NCBI GenBank assembly: GCA_030035585.1
Contig: CM057467.1
Location: forward strand, 67,134,941-67,198,940
Length of the DNA stretch: 64,000 nt
Direction of reading: 5' to 3'
DNA from: Dugong dugon
Lineage: Eukaryota > Chordata > Mammalia > Sirenia > Dugongidae
Position 1 is the stretch's first letter, and each line of letters begins with the position of its first letter. The position numbers were made by a program, and so were the translations under genes. Under the pieces are notes generated by a model. That model did no database searches and was not told the DNA's origin. It worked only from the letters and a program-made list of their open reading frames with translations. Shown piece after piece: positions 21,481 to 32,245 of the stretch.

Positions 21481-21869
21481 AACTTGTGTATTAGGAATGA
21501 CTGATCCCAAAGTAGGCTTTCCAATATACCATGAATAATTCAACATGAATTCAGAAGACGAAGACAAACAAAGTTCCTGATTTCTAAATGAAACACTTCT
21601 TTTGTTTGACCATGGCCCAGTAATTCCTATTCTGAAAACAAAACGAGCCTACACAAAAATATTTTTCTCTCTGTTATTGATGCACAAATGGCAGGATTTT
21701 TAGCCAGGATCAGCTCTTAATAATAGTGGCAAGAGTAAAAAGTTTAGTTTTCCTGCCTGCTCTGACTCCTCTCCATATCCTCTATCCATCCCTCCCCACA
21801 CACACACATACAATCACATACTGTCCTATCTACCCTCTAAATAAACCTAGGGAAAACACACAGACTTTG
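21481..21869. other. Unassigned DNA
   Basis: No recognised repeat apart from a short CA run near 21798. Confidence 0.35.
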
Positions 21870-22080
21870 TCAGCTGAAAGACCTGAGTTCAAATCCCAGA
21901 ATTGCTACTTATTAGCTGTAGGATCTCATCTAAGTAATAGGACCTCTGTGTGCTTCAGTTTCTTCCTGTGTACAATGGATAACAGTATCTACCTCATAGG
22001 GTTGCCATAAGGAATACAACTGAAGACATATGAAGCACTGGTACAGTGCCTACACATAGCAGGTACCCAACAAATATTAG
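21870..22080 (+). mobile_element. MIR, good copy
   Basis: gagttcaaatcccagaattg, cttattagctgtaggatctc, ctctgtgtgcttcagtttctt, ctacctcatagggttgcc, aagcactggtacagtgcc, acccaacaaatatt: nearly the whole element except the extreme head. Confidence 0.82.
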
Positions 22081-22544
22081 TCCCCTTCCTGACTCAGCAA
22101 TGATTGGATATTCCACCTCAATTTAAGGGAACAGGATTCTCTTCACAGGGTAGTTGCTAGTATGCACTTAGATCAAATGAATGGACAGACATGTCAAATA
22201 TCCCAGGCTAATAGGATATATGGGCACTTAGGAAAGGGGTTCTTTAAGTGGTTCACACATAAGATTTTTTGTTGGTGTTGTTGTTGCTGCTATTGTTTGC
22301 TTTTTTTGTTCCCCCAAATAGTTTATAAACTCTGTGAATGCATGGTCATGTTACATCATATAACTTACTAGGGTGTCATTTGTCATGGGTCTTGAAGAAT
22401 CAATAGAAGTTTGTCCAGTGAGGAGCAAGAAAAAGAACTATGCAGTAGGAAGAGCCACTTGAAGCTGTGGAGTGTTGAAGGAGCCTGGTGTGTTCTGAAA
22501 ACAGTGAGAAGTGCAGAGTGACTGCCCTGTAAGTTAAACGGAGA
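22081..22544. other. Unassigned DNA
   Basis: No family recognised. A GTT/GCT-rich patch lies at 22266-22305. Confidence 0.35.
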
Positions 22545-23235
22545 TGATATAATGGCTCACACCAACTGAGCACTTACCCCATGCCCCACAATGCACTAAG
22601 CACTTTACCTGGACAAACTTAAGCATCACAACAACTCAGTATGGGAGATAATATTTGTATTGGTTTTCTAGGACTGCCATTAAAAAATATTACAAAATGG
22701 GTGACTTTAAACAGAAACTTATTGTCTCACAGTTATGGAGACTAGAAGTACAGATCAAAGTCTTGGCCATGTCCATTCCTTCTGAGGGCTTTGAGAGAGG
22801 AACGGTTCCATGCCCCTCCCCTAGTTTCTGGTGACTACCTGAATTCCTTGATGTTCCTTTGCTTGTAGAGTGGTCCTCACATGGTGTCTTCCTGCTGTGT
22901 ATGGCTCTGTTTCTGTGTCTGCCTTTTATAAAATGCCACTCAGAAGGAATTAGGACTAGGACCTACCTTACTCCAGTATGACTTTTTAACTTAACTGATA
23001 ACATCTGCTAAGAAAAACCCTGTTTCCCTAGACAAAGTCACTTTCACTGGTGCAGGGGTTAGGAATTCAACATATCTTTTGGGGTACGCTCTTCAATCCA
23101 TATTGTATAATATCCACGTTGTTATTCCATTTTGTATACAGTGAGCTAAGGCCCAGAGCGATTGTACACCTGCCAAGTGGCAGAACGAGAACGTGAACCC
23201 AGGCATTCTGATTGCAAAGCACAGACTCTTGTCAA
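22545..23235 (-). mobile_element. MIR split by an LTR
   Basis: The left half is 22545-22655 (gagcacttaccccatgcc, aactcagtatgggaga). The right half is 23105-23235 (ttattccattttgtatacag, agtggcagaacgagaacgtg, aacccaggcattctga). Together they form one reverse-strand MIR. The LTR at 22656-23099 lies between them. Confidence 0.75.
22656..23099 (-). mobile_element. Solo LTR, MaLR/MLT1-like, inside a MIR
   Basis: Complement of the LTR type seen at 3208: gaaacttattgtctcacagtt, ctcacatggtgtcttcctgct, gggttaggaattcaacatat, then cttcaatcc. ATATT lies outside both ends (22651-22655 and 23100-23104), which fits a 5-bp target duplication. No internal region. Confidence 0.8.
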
Positions 23236-23298
23236 GTGGTTGAAATGAACTTTATGCACGTGTTGAGCTCAAAGTATAGGATCCCTATGAGCCCAGAG

Positions 23299-23585
23299 GT
23301 GATTCAGCGGTAGAATTCTTGCTTCCATGCAGGAGACCCAGGTTCAATTCCTGGCCAGTGACCCTCGTGTCCAGCCACCATTGTCCATCAGTGGAGGCTT
23401 GCATGTTGCTATGATGCTGAACAGGTTTCAGTGGAACTTTCAGACTAAGACAGACTAGGAAGAAAGATCTGGCAATCTACTTCCAAAAATCAGTCGATGC
23501 AAACCCTATGGGATCACAACAATCTGATCCCATTGTACATGGCTCTGCCATGAGCTTCGGGTCATTGGTAGATAACAACAACGGT
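23299..23585 (+). mobile_element. tRNA-Gly-headed SINE with RTE leader and RTE tail
   Basis: Head: ggtgattcagcggtagaattc, with box B-like GGTTCAATTCC at 23341-23351, close to tRNA-Gly(GCC). Then the RTE leader (catcagtggaggcttgca, gactaagacagactaggaag, cttccaaaaatcag), then a short RTE 3' end (catgagcttcgggtc, gataacaacaac). CCCAGAG at 23292-23298 and 23586-23592 is a likely target duplication. The acceptor ends cannot pair, so it is not a tRNA gene. Confidence 0.85.
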
Positions 23586-23599
23586 CCCAGAGAAGAGGG

Positions 23600-24029
23600 T
23601 TGACTTCCACCTAGGACGCCCAGACAGCCTAAGCCTCACTTAGTGCCGAGCCGGAGCAGGTAGCACATAGACAATTGTTAAATTTAAAAGTGAATGAATC
23701 TCCTAAGTGATCTCACTAGTCAGAGTTCTTTCTGGCTTCATGCTATTTGACTTTACTTTTCCAATTACTTCAAGAGCTGTTGGAAAATTCTCAATGTAAT
23801 CTCCAAAGAAAATCAATTTAAAAACACATATTTGTTAATCTGAATAATGCATGAACATTAATATATACTTAAGTATATGTGAATTTAAATTGGTTTCGTT
23901 TGGAGTTTTTAAACATTTCAGAGGTACACAAACACAAGTTATTCATTCAACGTTTGTTCAGGCTCTGCTACATGGTAGGAAACAGGTATATACTTTGAGA
24001 CCAATAGCTTGGCAAATAATAATAATAAA
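23600..24029. other. Unassigned DNA
   Basis: No recognised repeat. Confidence 0.35.
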
Positions 24030-24200
24030 TATTTACTGAGTGCTCTATACCAGACACTGTTCTAAACATTTTACAAATATTAACTCAACTATTCATCGTT
24101 ATATCCCTATGAGGTATCTATTAGCATTATCCCCATTTGAAAGATGAAGACACCGTAAATTGTTCCATGAGGCCCAAATTCTAACCAAAGCCATTTGTCA
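24030..24200 (-). mobile_element. MIR
   Basis: Complement: gagtgctctataccagacactg, ttacaaatattaactcaac, ccctatgaggtatctatt, ttatccccatttgaaagatga. Confidence 0.75.
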
Positions 24201-24279
24201 TCAGAGCTTATACTATTAACTCTGATGCTATAAACAGTAGATTCTTACTACATATTTGTTAAATGAATGGAAGTATAAA

Positions 24280-24302
24280 ATGATGATGATGATGATGATG
24301 AT
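24280..24302. repeat. (GAT)7 microsatellite
   Basis: Seven uninterrupted tga/gat units. Confidence 0.93.
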
Positions 24303-24309
24303 AGGTATT

Positions 24310-25374
24310 TTTTTGGAAGATTGTGCCAGGAAATTACATAGACCATCCCTTTCAGAAATAATGGATGCAAAGGTACTTAGTTTGTACTAAATGAGGGTAA
24401 GATATGATCATCAACACTCTGCAACTTCTCACTTGCTCCTGTTACCGCATAGCTCTTTGTCTTGTTCTTCACTGGACAAAGGAGGTAAGAAATTATTTCA
24501 GATGAAATCATTTTAAAATATGATTATTTAAAAAAAAAAAAAAAGCCAAACTGTTTAAAACAGAAGATTTAAACAGGAGTGATTCATTCTACACAGAGAG
24601 ATGGAGATTGTTCATGGATGAAGGGGCACTAGGCTGAATCTTGAAGGGTTTAAATACTTTATGAATGCAGAGATGGGAGATTGAGGGGCAAAGCAGAGAG
24701 GGAGGATTCTAGTTAGGGGCAGCCTTGTAAGAAAAAGCACAGAAGGAAGAAAACACAGAGCCTATACAGAGAACATGGAATAGTTCCCCTTCTCTGGAAT
24801 GTTGCTACCCAAAACCACAGTGACATTTTTTCCTTCCTCTCCTCACCTCTTACATCATTTAGAACTGCATTTAGCTACAGTCCAACAGGAAACTGAAATA
24901 TAGTAACTTAAACACAGAGTTTGCTTTCCTCACAAGACAAGAAATCTGAAAAGTAGATGGCCATTGGCCTTGGTCTAGCCTAGTAGTTCCCCATTGTCAG
25001 GACTGGCACCTTTGTGATTCTCTTGGCCTTTCCCTCATGGATGTGAGTGGACTGTCTCAATCTCAAGCATCACGTCTAAATTTAAGGCAGGAATAAGGGG
25101 TGTAAGAGGGTTGAGCTGCACTGACTTTTTATAATGAAAGTAAAAGCATTTCCAGAATTCCCACAACCAGCAGAGGTTTGCTCATGTCCTATTGGCCAGA
25201 AAGCTGTTACATGGCAACTCCTAGCGGCAAGGGAGGCTGGGAAAGAGAGTGGTTTTAGAGTTTCTATATTGTGAGAGAAAACAAGAGAAGGGTGTGGAAA
25301 TGATAGTTGATTCAGTCAGCCAGCAGCAGCCAATCAAACGCTGATAATGACAATGATAACAGCTACTCTTTCCC
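24310..25374. other. Unassigned DNA
   Basis: Over 1 kb with no family or exon recognised. It has an A run at 24530-24544. Confidence 0.35.
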
Positions 25375-25570
25375 TGACTGCTTCCTATGGCCCATCACAA
25401 GTGAATCACTGTACATACATTTATGTCGTTTAATTTAATACATTCATTGTGACAGATCTATGAAGTAGCCATTTGTATTCCCATTTGACCAATATTCATC
25501 TGGGTTCGGTCATTTGTCCAAGGTCAAACAGCTGACAAGCACCAGAACTGCAATGCTTCGAGCCCAGATC
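25375..25570 (-). mobile_element. MIR, diverged
   Basis: Complement order kept: atttaatacattcattgtg, gatctatgaagtagccattt, attcccatttgacc, tttgtccaaggtcaaacagctg. Confidence 0.6.
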
Positions 25571-25604
25571 TTAGCTAGAATGGCCCCCTGCCACCCTTTC
25601 TGAG

Positions 25605-25890
25605 GCAATCACTACAATGTGACTAGCTTTGTGCATTTGTTGTTTCTGTTGATTCTCACAAGTCGATGAGTTTGTCAGTGTTATCCTTTGACACATGAAG
25701 AAACTGAACCTTTAAAAGATGCTGTTTGTTTCATCTGGCTTCATTTTATGTCTAAGCAGGGAGGGAACACACTCATGACAAGGAAATTTACAGGGCGTGC
25801 CCAAAGTCACACACCTGCAGGTTGCTGAGCTGAGATTCAAACCAATTCTACCTTATTCCAAAGCCCATATACTTTCCTCTGTACCATGCT
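25605..25890 (-). mobile_element. MIR containing a foreign block
   Basis: Left part to 25710 (ttctcacaagtcgatgag, cacatgaagaaactgaac). Right part from 25797 (cccaaagtcacacacctgcag, ctgagattcaaaccaattct). Between them, 25711-25797 does not belong to MIR and has a partner at 27051-27145. Confidence 0.6.
25711..25797. repeat. Duplicated block, copy 1 (inside a MIR)
   Basis: Shares ttaaaagatg, catctggctt, ttttatgtcta and acactcatga with 27051-27145 in the same order. Copy 2 has two short extra segments. Confidence 0.75.
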
Positions 25891-26064
25891 ACATATTTAG
25901 ACTTCACTAGAAATTAACTTCCATCTATCCCCTCTAAAATACCTACTGTCCCTCCTCCCTTGTCCACAGCCACGTCCCTAGCTCAGGTTCTAGTCACCTA
26001 CTAATTAGGCTATTCTAAGAGTCTACTAAGTAGTCTTCACACTTGTACTTTCTCTAACCAGATT

Positions 26065-26290
26065 TACCTTCCTTAAGTATAAGTCACATCACATCACCCA
26101 CCTCTCTGCCCAAAAATCTTCTATGACTCTCCATTGCTTATCAAAGGAAGTTCAGATTCCTTAGCCAGGCCTGGCTCCCACCAAATTTCCCACCTTACTC
26201 CCCATTATGCTTTACTTTTGACTCTCACCCACTATTCATTGCATGAAGCCTGTCTTGCCAGAGTGCAAATACTCTTCAACTCAATTCAGC
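26065..26290 (+). mobile_element. L2 LINE fragment
   Basis: L2 wording in order: acatcacatcacccacctc, tctatgactctccattgct, aggaagttcagattcctta, aggcctggctcccacc, ccaccttactccccattatg. Confidence 0.65.
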
Positions 26291-26299
26291 CAATCCAGA

Positions 26300-26754
26300 C
26301 ACCCAGCCCAGTGGGACCTTTAAAGAGGAAAGAGAGTATAGTTTGGGGTGTGAAGAAAAGATATTCCATTCGGGAAACACAGCAGAAGTAAAGGCATGGG
26401 GGATGGAACAATGAAGAGTGTTAGTTAGTCTTCCTTTTAATTAGGTGTGGCTGCAACAGAGGGTGTTAGAGTGGAAGATCAAAGTGAAGAGAGTTCTGCC
26501 AATTAATGTGCTCACATTTCAAACTGGGGTGGGAAAAAAAATTCATATGCAGCCTTATAGCAGTAGGTAGTAATCTCAAAAGTGATTCTTTGGGTCATTA
26601 TCTAATGATTCTGACTAATTCTCCCACAAAATTGCTCCTCTAATTAGCATTGTACAAATAAAGCTGGCCAGCTGAAGACAGTCAGCCCCTGCTTTCCCAG
26701 TCCCTTCCAATTAAAGAACAGAATCCAGTGTGGTTACAATAGAAATTCTTTAGC
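26300..26754. other. Unassigned DNA
   Basis: No family recognised. The AT-rich block at 26480-26740 has several TAATTA-like cores and is discussed as a possible regulatory element. Confidence 0.35.
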
Positions 26755-26895
26755 ATCTGAACAAATGTGAGTTTGAATCCTGGAACTGGTGGCCTTGGAA
26801 ACATAAATCACTCCATCTCTCCTAATCTCAATGTCCTCATCTGTCAACAGCAGATAATTAAGCCTATCTCTCAGTGTTACCACAAGGCCTTGAGA
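26755..26895 (+). mobile_element. MIR, diverged
   Basis: gagtttgaatcctggaactgg, ctcaatgtcctcatctgtc, gcctatctctcagtgttacc. Confidence 0.5.
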
Positions 26896-27050
26896 AGTTT
26901 GAGGGAGGCAGAATGGAAAGATTGGTATACAAACATGTCCAACTCAAATCATTCCAAAACCACTGGTTTTGTTGGAGAAATTATTAGAAACTAGCCTCTG
27001 CCAACCTGAAAATCTTCAGGGCAGGGGTCACAACCAGCCTGGAAAGACAC

Positions 27051-27145
27051 TTAAAAGATGCAATTTGTTCCATCTGGCTTCGTTTTATGTCTAAACAGGG
27101 AGGAAACTTACTAAGCCACACTCATGACCTCATGGCAAGGAAGTC
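27051..27145. repeat. Duplicated block, copy 2
   Basis: Partner of 25711-25797, 1.34 kb away, same orientation. It has the extra segments ttactaagc and ctcatgg. Its flanks differ from those of copy 1. Confidence 0.75.
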
Positions 27146-27264
27146 AAACTGCTTGTGTGCAGTGGAATGCGGAATGGCTTGCTCAGGGTGATTTAATGGG
27201 ACTAGGAATATGCAACACAGCCACATCAATTAAGTGCCAGCCTGCAACTGCTGAGCACCAACAG

Positions 27265-27400
27265 GCCAGGTTCTGAGCTTCGCTCTGCTGTTAATTAGTT
27301 CTCTGACCTTGCCCAGGTCACTGCTCGCTCTCTGCCTCCTGCACAACATCTATAAAATGGACACAAAAAGAAGACGGCTACTATGAGAATGTAAATGTAA
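27265..27400 (+). mobile_element. MIR, diverged
   Basis: ttctgagcttcgctctgctg, ttctctgaccttgcccaggtca, atctataaaatggacacaaa. Confidence 0.6.
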
Positions 27401-27774
27401 AACTGATCTTTGAAATTATATTTAATTTTAATGATTTTACTATCAAATCCTTTTCGAATGTGAGACATTTTATTGATGCTGTTACGTTGGTCCTTCATAC
27501 AAAGCCAAAGCTACAGAAAGGCCCTTCATAAATATTTCTGTCCTCAGGAACTCACATTGCAGTGGAAGAGGCTGACATGTACATAAATCACTCTAATACA
27601 AGGTAAATAGTGGTAAGTACCATAGAAAAGGTACAAGCCAAAGGCCCTGGGGACGCACAAGCGGGGAGATTAATTTCTGATAGGGGGATCTGGAAAGGTT
27701 TCATGAAGGAGATAGGATTTGGGCTGGTCCTGGAAGGCTTGGGAGAGCTTTGATTTATTCCATCTTGTCTTGTG

Positions 27775-27935
27775 GCTTATGGAGTGCATGGCTATCTCCT
27801 CTCAATTGACTCTGAGCTCCTGAAGGGTAAGGACATTGACTTTCATCTCCAAATCACTGGCTCCTCAGCACAGAGCCTGGAAGCCAGTCATAAATGTTGT
27901 TTGAGATCAATGAATAATTATGATAGAAGGAGGAA
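27775..27935 (+). mobile_element. L2 3' end fragment
   Basis: ttgactctgagctcctgaagg, gtaaggacattgact, cctcagcacagagcctgga, ataaatgttgtttgagatc. Confidence 0.65.
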
Positions 27936-27984
27936 GAGGAGCAAACAGAGAAGGAGGAGTCATAGTAATAATATTAGTAGTGTT

Positions 27985-28215
27985 TATTCTTTATTAAGTT
28001 AATTTACTATATCAGATGCTGTAGTGTGTTACGTATCACAGCTGATCCTTCCAGCAACCCTCTGAGAAAGGTGTTCCCATTGACACACCCACTCTCCACC
28101 CCCCTACTCAATATATGAAGAAACAGGCTTAGAGAGAACACTGCCTATTTCAGGCCCCACAGCTAGTAAGCAGTGGGGCTGGATTCACCAGCAGCTCTAC
28201 CTGAGTCCCAAGCTC
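27985..28215 (-). mobile_element. MIR
   Basis: Complement: cacagctgatccttccagcaa, cctctgagaaaggtgt, atatgaagaaacaggcttag, ggccccacagctagtaagc, gtggggctggattcacc. Confidence 0.7.
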
Positions 28216-28714
28216 ATGACCACAACATCACACAGTCAGAAAGTGGTGATGACATCTGAGGAAAACACTCCCGGGAAAAGTCTAAGAACAACGGGTTTCA
28301 TGATCACATCTGGTGCCAGAACGAACAGGGACCCTAGGAAGTTTTTATATTTAGCCTACTTCATCCACCACAATGTTTATTATTGTTTTTAAATAATGCT
28401 TTTGTTTTGCTTTGTTTTTTTTTTTTTTTTTTGAATATATGAGATGAGAGAAAAAAAGAGTTTGAAACTGCATTTATTAATGGAAAATATATTTTTCTGA
28501 TAAAATTAAGACTATTTTAAAAAATTAATACAAGGGTAAAACATAAAAGGAATAGAAAATGCCAAAGTTTGGTTTAAACATCAAAATATTGTAGGCGTGT
28601 TTCATTTTAGAGTCAGATACCTGAGGAAGAGTATTTGACTATTCTGCGGTAAGCATGCGGATGTGTTTGACACAGATGTCTGGAAGGTCAGTGCTGGGAG
28701 AAGACCTTGGGTGC
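28216..28714. other. Unassigned DNA with T run
   Basis: No family recognised. It includes a T run at 28418-28432. Confidence 0.35.
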
Positions 28715-28840
28715 CATTTTGTGCAACCTCGTGTGTTACCAATAGGGAGAACTGGGACCCAGAGAGGGCACTCCAATGGCACAACTTGGCACCTTAAGCT
28801 AGTGGCAGAACCAGGATTCCTGCCCAGGCTCTGGATAGGG
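28715..28840 (-). mobile_element. MIR-like fragment
   Basis: ctgggacccagagagggcac, aagctagtggcagaaccagg, attcctgcccaggctct: the complement of the MIR centre and 5' part. Confidence 0.5.
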
Positions 28841-29279
28841 CTTCACTCATCAGGCTCATTATCCAATTTTATGATCAGCAGAGAAACGAAAAATAAACAC
28901 ACATGAAGCCCTCATTCCCTGCCATAGGTTCGTAGAAGCCCTACTCAAGCCAGCTGTGATCCAGATGTCTGCTCTCCCCAAAGGGTTTGGGAGGGATTCC
29001 CTGGCTCTCTGTGAGCGGATGAGGGAGAAGATGACTGCAGGTTCGGGGGAGGCCCAGCCACCACAGGAACAGGAGGAAGTGCTGAGTATACCCAAGTTGT
29101 CTGGGTGAGAAAGGCCTGTATGTCATGGGGGAACATCAGGCAGACCATGAAAGGAACAAAAAGAGCAAAGCTGTGAGGCTGGGTTCTAGGCTCCACTCAG
29201 CCTTCTATTAGCTATGATTTTGCTTTTCTGGGGCTCAGTCTTCTCTATGAAGTGGGGAAAATAACACCCTAACTATGTG
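28841..29279. other. Unassigned DNA
   Basis: No repeat recognised. Three minus-strand open frames overlap in three registers, and none has a recognisable motif. Confidence 0.35.
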
Positions 29280-29455
29280 ATGGCAGATAAATCAGAAGAG
29301 CTAGGTTTGAATCTTGCTTTTGCCACTTACAAATTATACGTCTCTGGACAAGTCACTTAGCCTATCAAACTCAGCTCGTAAAGAGAGACAATAATTCCTG
29401 GTTAGGATTTAAAGGAAGTAACTCATGTGAAATGCCAACCATAGCATCTGTCCTA
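29280..29455 (+). mobile_element. MIR, interrupted at its 3' end by a SINE
   Basis: agctaggtttgaatcttgctt, ttgccacttacaaattatac, tggacaagtcacttagcc, acaataattcctggtt. The tRNA-Gly SINE begins right after it. Confidence 0.68.
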
Positions 29456-29460
29456 TAGAA

Positions 29461-29797
29461 TTGTTGTTGTTAGCTGCTGTCATTTTGGCCCCCAACTCAT
29501 GGTGACCCCACGCACAATCGAACAAAACTCTGCCGAGCTCTGCACCATTCCTGTGATTGGTTGAAGATCGGACCCCTATTATCCATAGGGTTTTCACTGG
29601 CTGATTTTCAGCAGTAAATCACCAAGCCTTTCTTCCTAGTCCATTGTAGTCTGGAAGCTCCACTGAAACCTATTCAGCACCATAGCAACACACAAGCCTC
29701 CACTGACAGATGTGTGGTGGCTGCACACAGGTGCATTGTCCAGAAATCACACCTGGGTCTCCTGCAAGGAAGACAAGAATTCTACCACTGAACCTAG
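29461..29797 (-). mobile_element. tRNA-Gly-headed SINE with RTE leader and tail
   Basis: Complement order: ttgttgttgttagctgctgt (tail), ctcatggtgaccccacg, gggttttcactggctgat, ctagtccattgtagtctgg, agcaacacacaagcctccac (RTE leader), cacctgggtctcctgcaag and attctaccactgaacc (tRNA-Gly head). It is longer than the copy at 23299 and keeps more of the RTE 3' end. Confidence 0.87.
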
Positions 29798-29934
29798 AGT
29801 GAGTGCTCATAATCAGTCATCCCTTAATCCTTCCTTTCCCACTCTAAAACCAAGACCTCTGCTTTCCCAATATCTCTGATCATACTCTAAGACCCACTCA
29901 ATGACTCCTAGCTCACCATCTCTCCGCACTAATC

Positions 29935-30010
29935 ACTCATCCAACAAATATTTATTAAGAGACAATTATGTGTATGGGGTGGACCCCTGCCCTCACAGAG
30001 CCTGCATGCT
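29935..30010 (-). mobile_element. L2 3' end fragment
   Basis: actcatccaacaaatatttat, then ccctgccctcacagagcc. Confidence 0.6.
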
Positions 30011-30292
30011 GACCTCCAACCCACAGCCTTCAGCCATGGCCCTCAGCCCTCAGCCCTCAGTCCTGGGGAGGACATAGTTTAGCTTCATCTTATCAGCATG
30101 CCTGACATTATCTGGAGCATCAGTCCCAATGATTACCTAGAAGAGCTTCCCAACACTTGCTGGCAGGAAAACCAGGGAGCAGAGGCCTGAGGGTATGTTC
30201 CGACAGCTGGTGCTACTGAATGAAGTATTGGTGTCTGCCCATGCTTTGGAATCTAGGCGTGGCCGCCTTTGTGTCTCTTTCCCAAATGGTAA
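30011..30292. other. Unassigned DNA with small CCCTCAG array
   Basis: Around 30037-30063 the heptamer CCCTCAG is repeated about four times. Otherwise nothing is recognised. Confidence 0.5.
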
Positions 30293-30405
30293 TGAAACCA
30301 AAACTCACTGCCCTCCAGTTGATTCCTACTTGTAACAACCCTATAGGACAGAGTAGAACTGTCCCACAGGGTTTCCAAGGCTATAAATCTTTATGGGAAC
30401 AGATA
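30293..30405 (-). mobile_element. AfroSINE, partial
   Basis: Antisense 3' half: aaaccaaaactcactgcc, ccagttgattcctacttg, gacagagtagaactgtccc, gggtttccaaggct. The head is missing. Confidence 0.85.
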
Positions 30406-31404
30406 ATAACAGGAGTCTCCAAACACTCCTTTTCATATGTTAATGGACCAGTGAGGTGAAGTTTGGGAAGATCTTTTCTGTCCAAGCATGTTGGCAGTGG
30501 TCCCTGGGAGGCCCTAGTGACATCTGAGAGCCAGCACACAGGCTGGTATCTGTGGAGCCTGAGCCACACCTGTGCACTGTGCTTTCCCCCCACCATGGAA
30601 ACCAGGCAAGAAGACAAAGCACTTCCTCTGGAGCGGGCCTCATGTTTGCTGGGGCCTGGGAAGGAGCTGACTGTAATCTGGGTATCTGAGTCCTGGCAGT
30701 CGGAGACTCTTCAGTGAGTCACAGTCAAGTCTGAGCTTATGCTAGGCATTTATGTTTGTGGTGTCGCTCATGGAAGGCAGGGAAATGAAATCAACTCATA
30801 ACGTGTGAGCTGGGAAGGGGCTGAGAAATCATTTAATCCCACCTCCTATTTGGGAGCCTCTGGAAATCTCTATTGCTCAGGCCCAGGGCCCCATTCCAGG
30901 CCTAGGCCTAGACTGGCAACCAGTTCCCTGGCCTTCCCTTCCACAAGCCCCAGGCCTCATTCAGCTTCCTTTTCCTCTTTAGCGCTACCACTACTCCTCC
31001 ATCCTGAGGCCCTCCTCTCCTAGGCAGCAAGGGTGTCCTGCACTTCTACTACACCAACTACCCCCCAGATACATGAACAACAAACAAACCCTCTACAGGT
31101 CCTTGCCTGGGACACAAACTCAGGTAACCAAGTAGCCAATGGGAGGAATAGCCAACATTCTCAAATCAAAGTGTTCTTACGGCCCCTGGTCTATGGTTTT
31201 TTAATGCCTTCTAGGCTAGATACAAGGTGTGAGACTCCTTCCCCACTTTCATTCCAGAGGTTGAGCTCACCACAACTTCTCCCTTCATATGGGCCTAAGG
31301 TGACCTCTCTTTCTAGGACGAGGCCAGAGGAAGAAGTACAGCCAGCCAATCAGTCCCTCTGGCCTCCATACAGAAAGCTTTCCCCGCAGAGGGATTACTA
31401 CCTC
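30406..31404. other. Unassigned DNA, somewhat GC-richer
   Basis: About 1 kb with several plus-strand open frames (30463-30717, 30805-31023, 31033-31407). None has a domain, a spliced neighbour or coding-type conservation that I can judge. No repeat recognised. Confidence 0.35.
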
Positions 31405-31540
31405 TAGGCATGTTTTCACACCCTCTATTCAACATGTGAGGAAACTAAGGACAAGAGGGGTTAAGGAACTTGCTCAAGATCACACATCTATGTATGACAT
31501 AGCCAGGACTAGAAACATGTCTTCTGACCTCTGCCCATGG
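31405..31540 (-). mobile_element. MIR fragment
   Basis: Complement: atgtgaggaaactaaggac, gttaaggaacttgctcaaga, tcacacatctatgtatgac. Confidence 0.65.
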
Positions 31541-31889
31541 CTTTTTCCATACAAGTGGCTTCTCTGGCCTGAGGAATCTCCAGGCACTGCACTAACTCTT
31601 TTCTTTTGGTTTAGGAAAGAAAATCTCAAACCCATCTCCAGGGTGAACAAAACAGTGTCAAACGATTTAAGCATAAACGCCCATTGATCCCTTTTGAGCA
31701 CAGTTACTAATTCTCAATACCCATATTCCTCTTGAACCTCTAGGTTGAGCCAGTCTTATTGAAACACCTACTGGAACATCGGTAGAGTCAACCCTCAGAG
31801 GCATCTGGATAAATCTAGCTCTCTATTAGGCTCTAGGGTAGTGGGATGGTGCATTCACTAGAAAAAGTGGTAGGATAAAGAGAACAATG
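31541..31889. other. Unassigned DNA
   Basis: Nothing recognised. Confidence 0.35.
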
Positions 31890-32105
31890 AATGCTCTTTG
31901 GAATCAAACATAAATTAAAGTTTAATTGCGTGTCTTCATATTGTGTGACCTTGGGAATATTAGCTAATCTCTCTGAGCCTCAATGTGCTTCTCTGTAAAA
32001 TAGGGACAATGACATTTACCTCTCAGTGGTATTGTGAAGATTTATGAGGTAATGTACGTAAAGCACCCAGCACCTACACACCTTCAATACACTAAACGAG
32101 TATTT
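31890..32105 (+). mobile_element. MIR, nearly full length
   Basis: ctctttggaatcaaacataa, attgtgtgaccttggg, ctctctgagcctcaatgtgct, ctgtaaaatagggacaatg, tacgtaaagcacccagcac. Confidence 0.78.
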
Positions 32106-32192
32106 CTTTACTTAGATTTCCTCACCCACCCCATGGTAGTTTTTTTTTTTTTTTTCAGTGAAACTGACTTGGCTATTTTACAAAGCTTATTT

Positions 32193-32200
<8 letters not shown>

Positions 32201-32241
<41 letters not shown>
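32201..32241. repeat. (GT)20 microsatellite
   Basis: A pure GT run of about 41 bp. Confidence 0.97.

Positions 32242-32245
<4 letters not shown>

Noticed and set aside
23299-23370. tRNA-Gly gene
   Set aside because: Only the box A/B region is tRNA-like. The acceptor stem does not pair, and RTE sequence follows directly.
30463-31407. Cluster of plus-strand open frames that could be exons
   Set aside because: They lie in different frames, show no recognisable protein, and I see no convincing splice-site pairs. Somewhat higher GC explains fewer stop codons.
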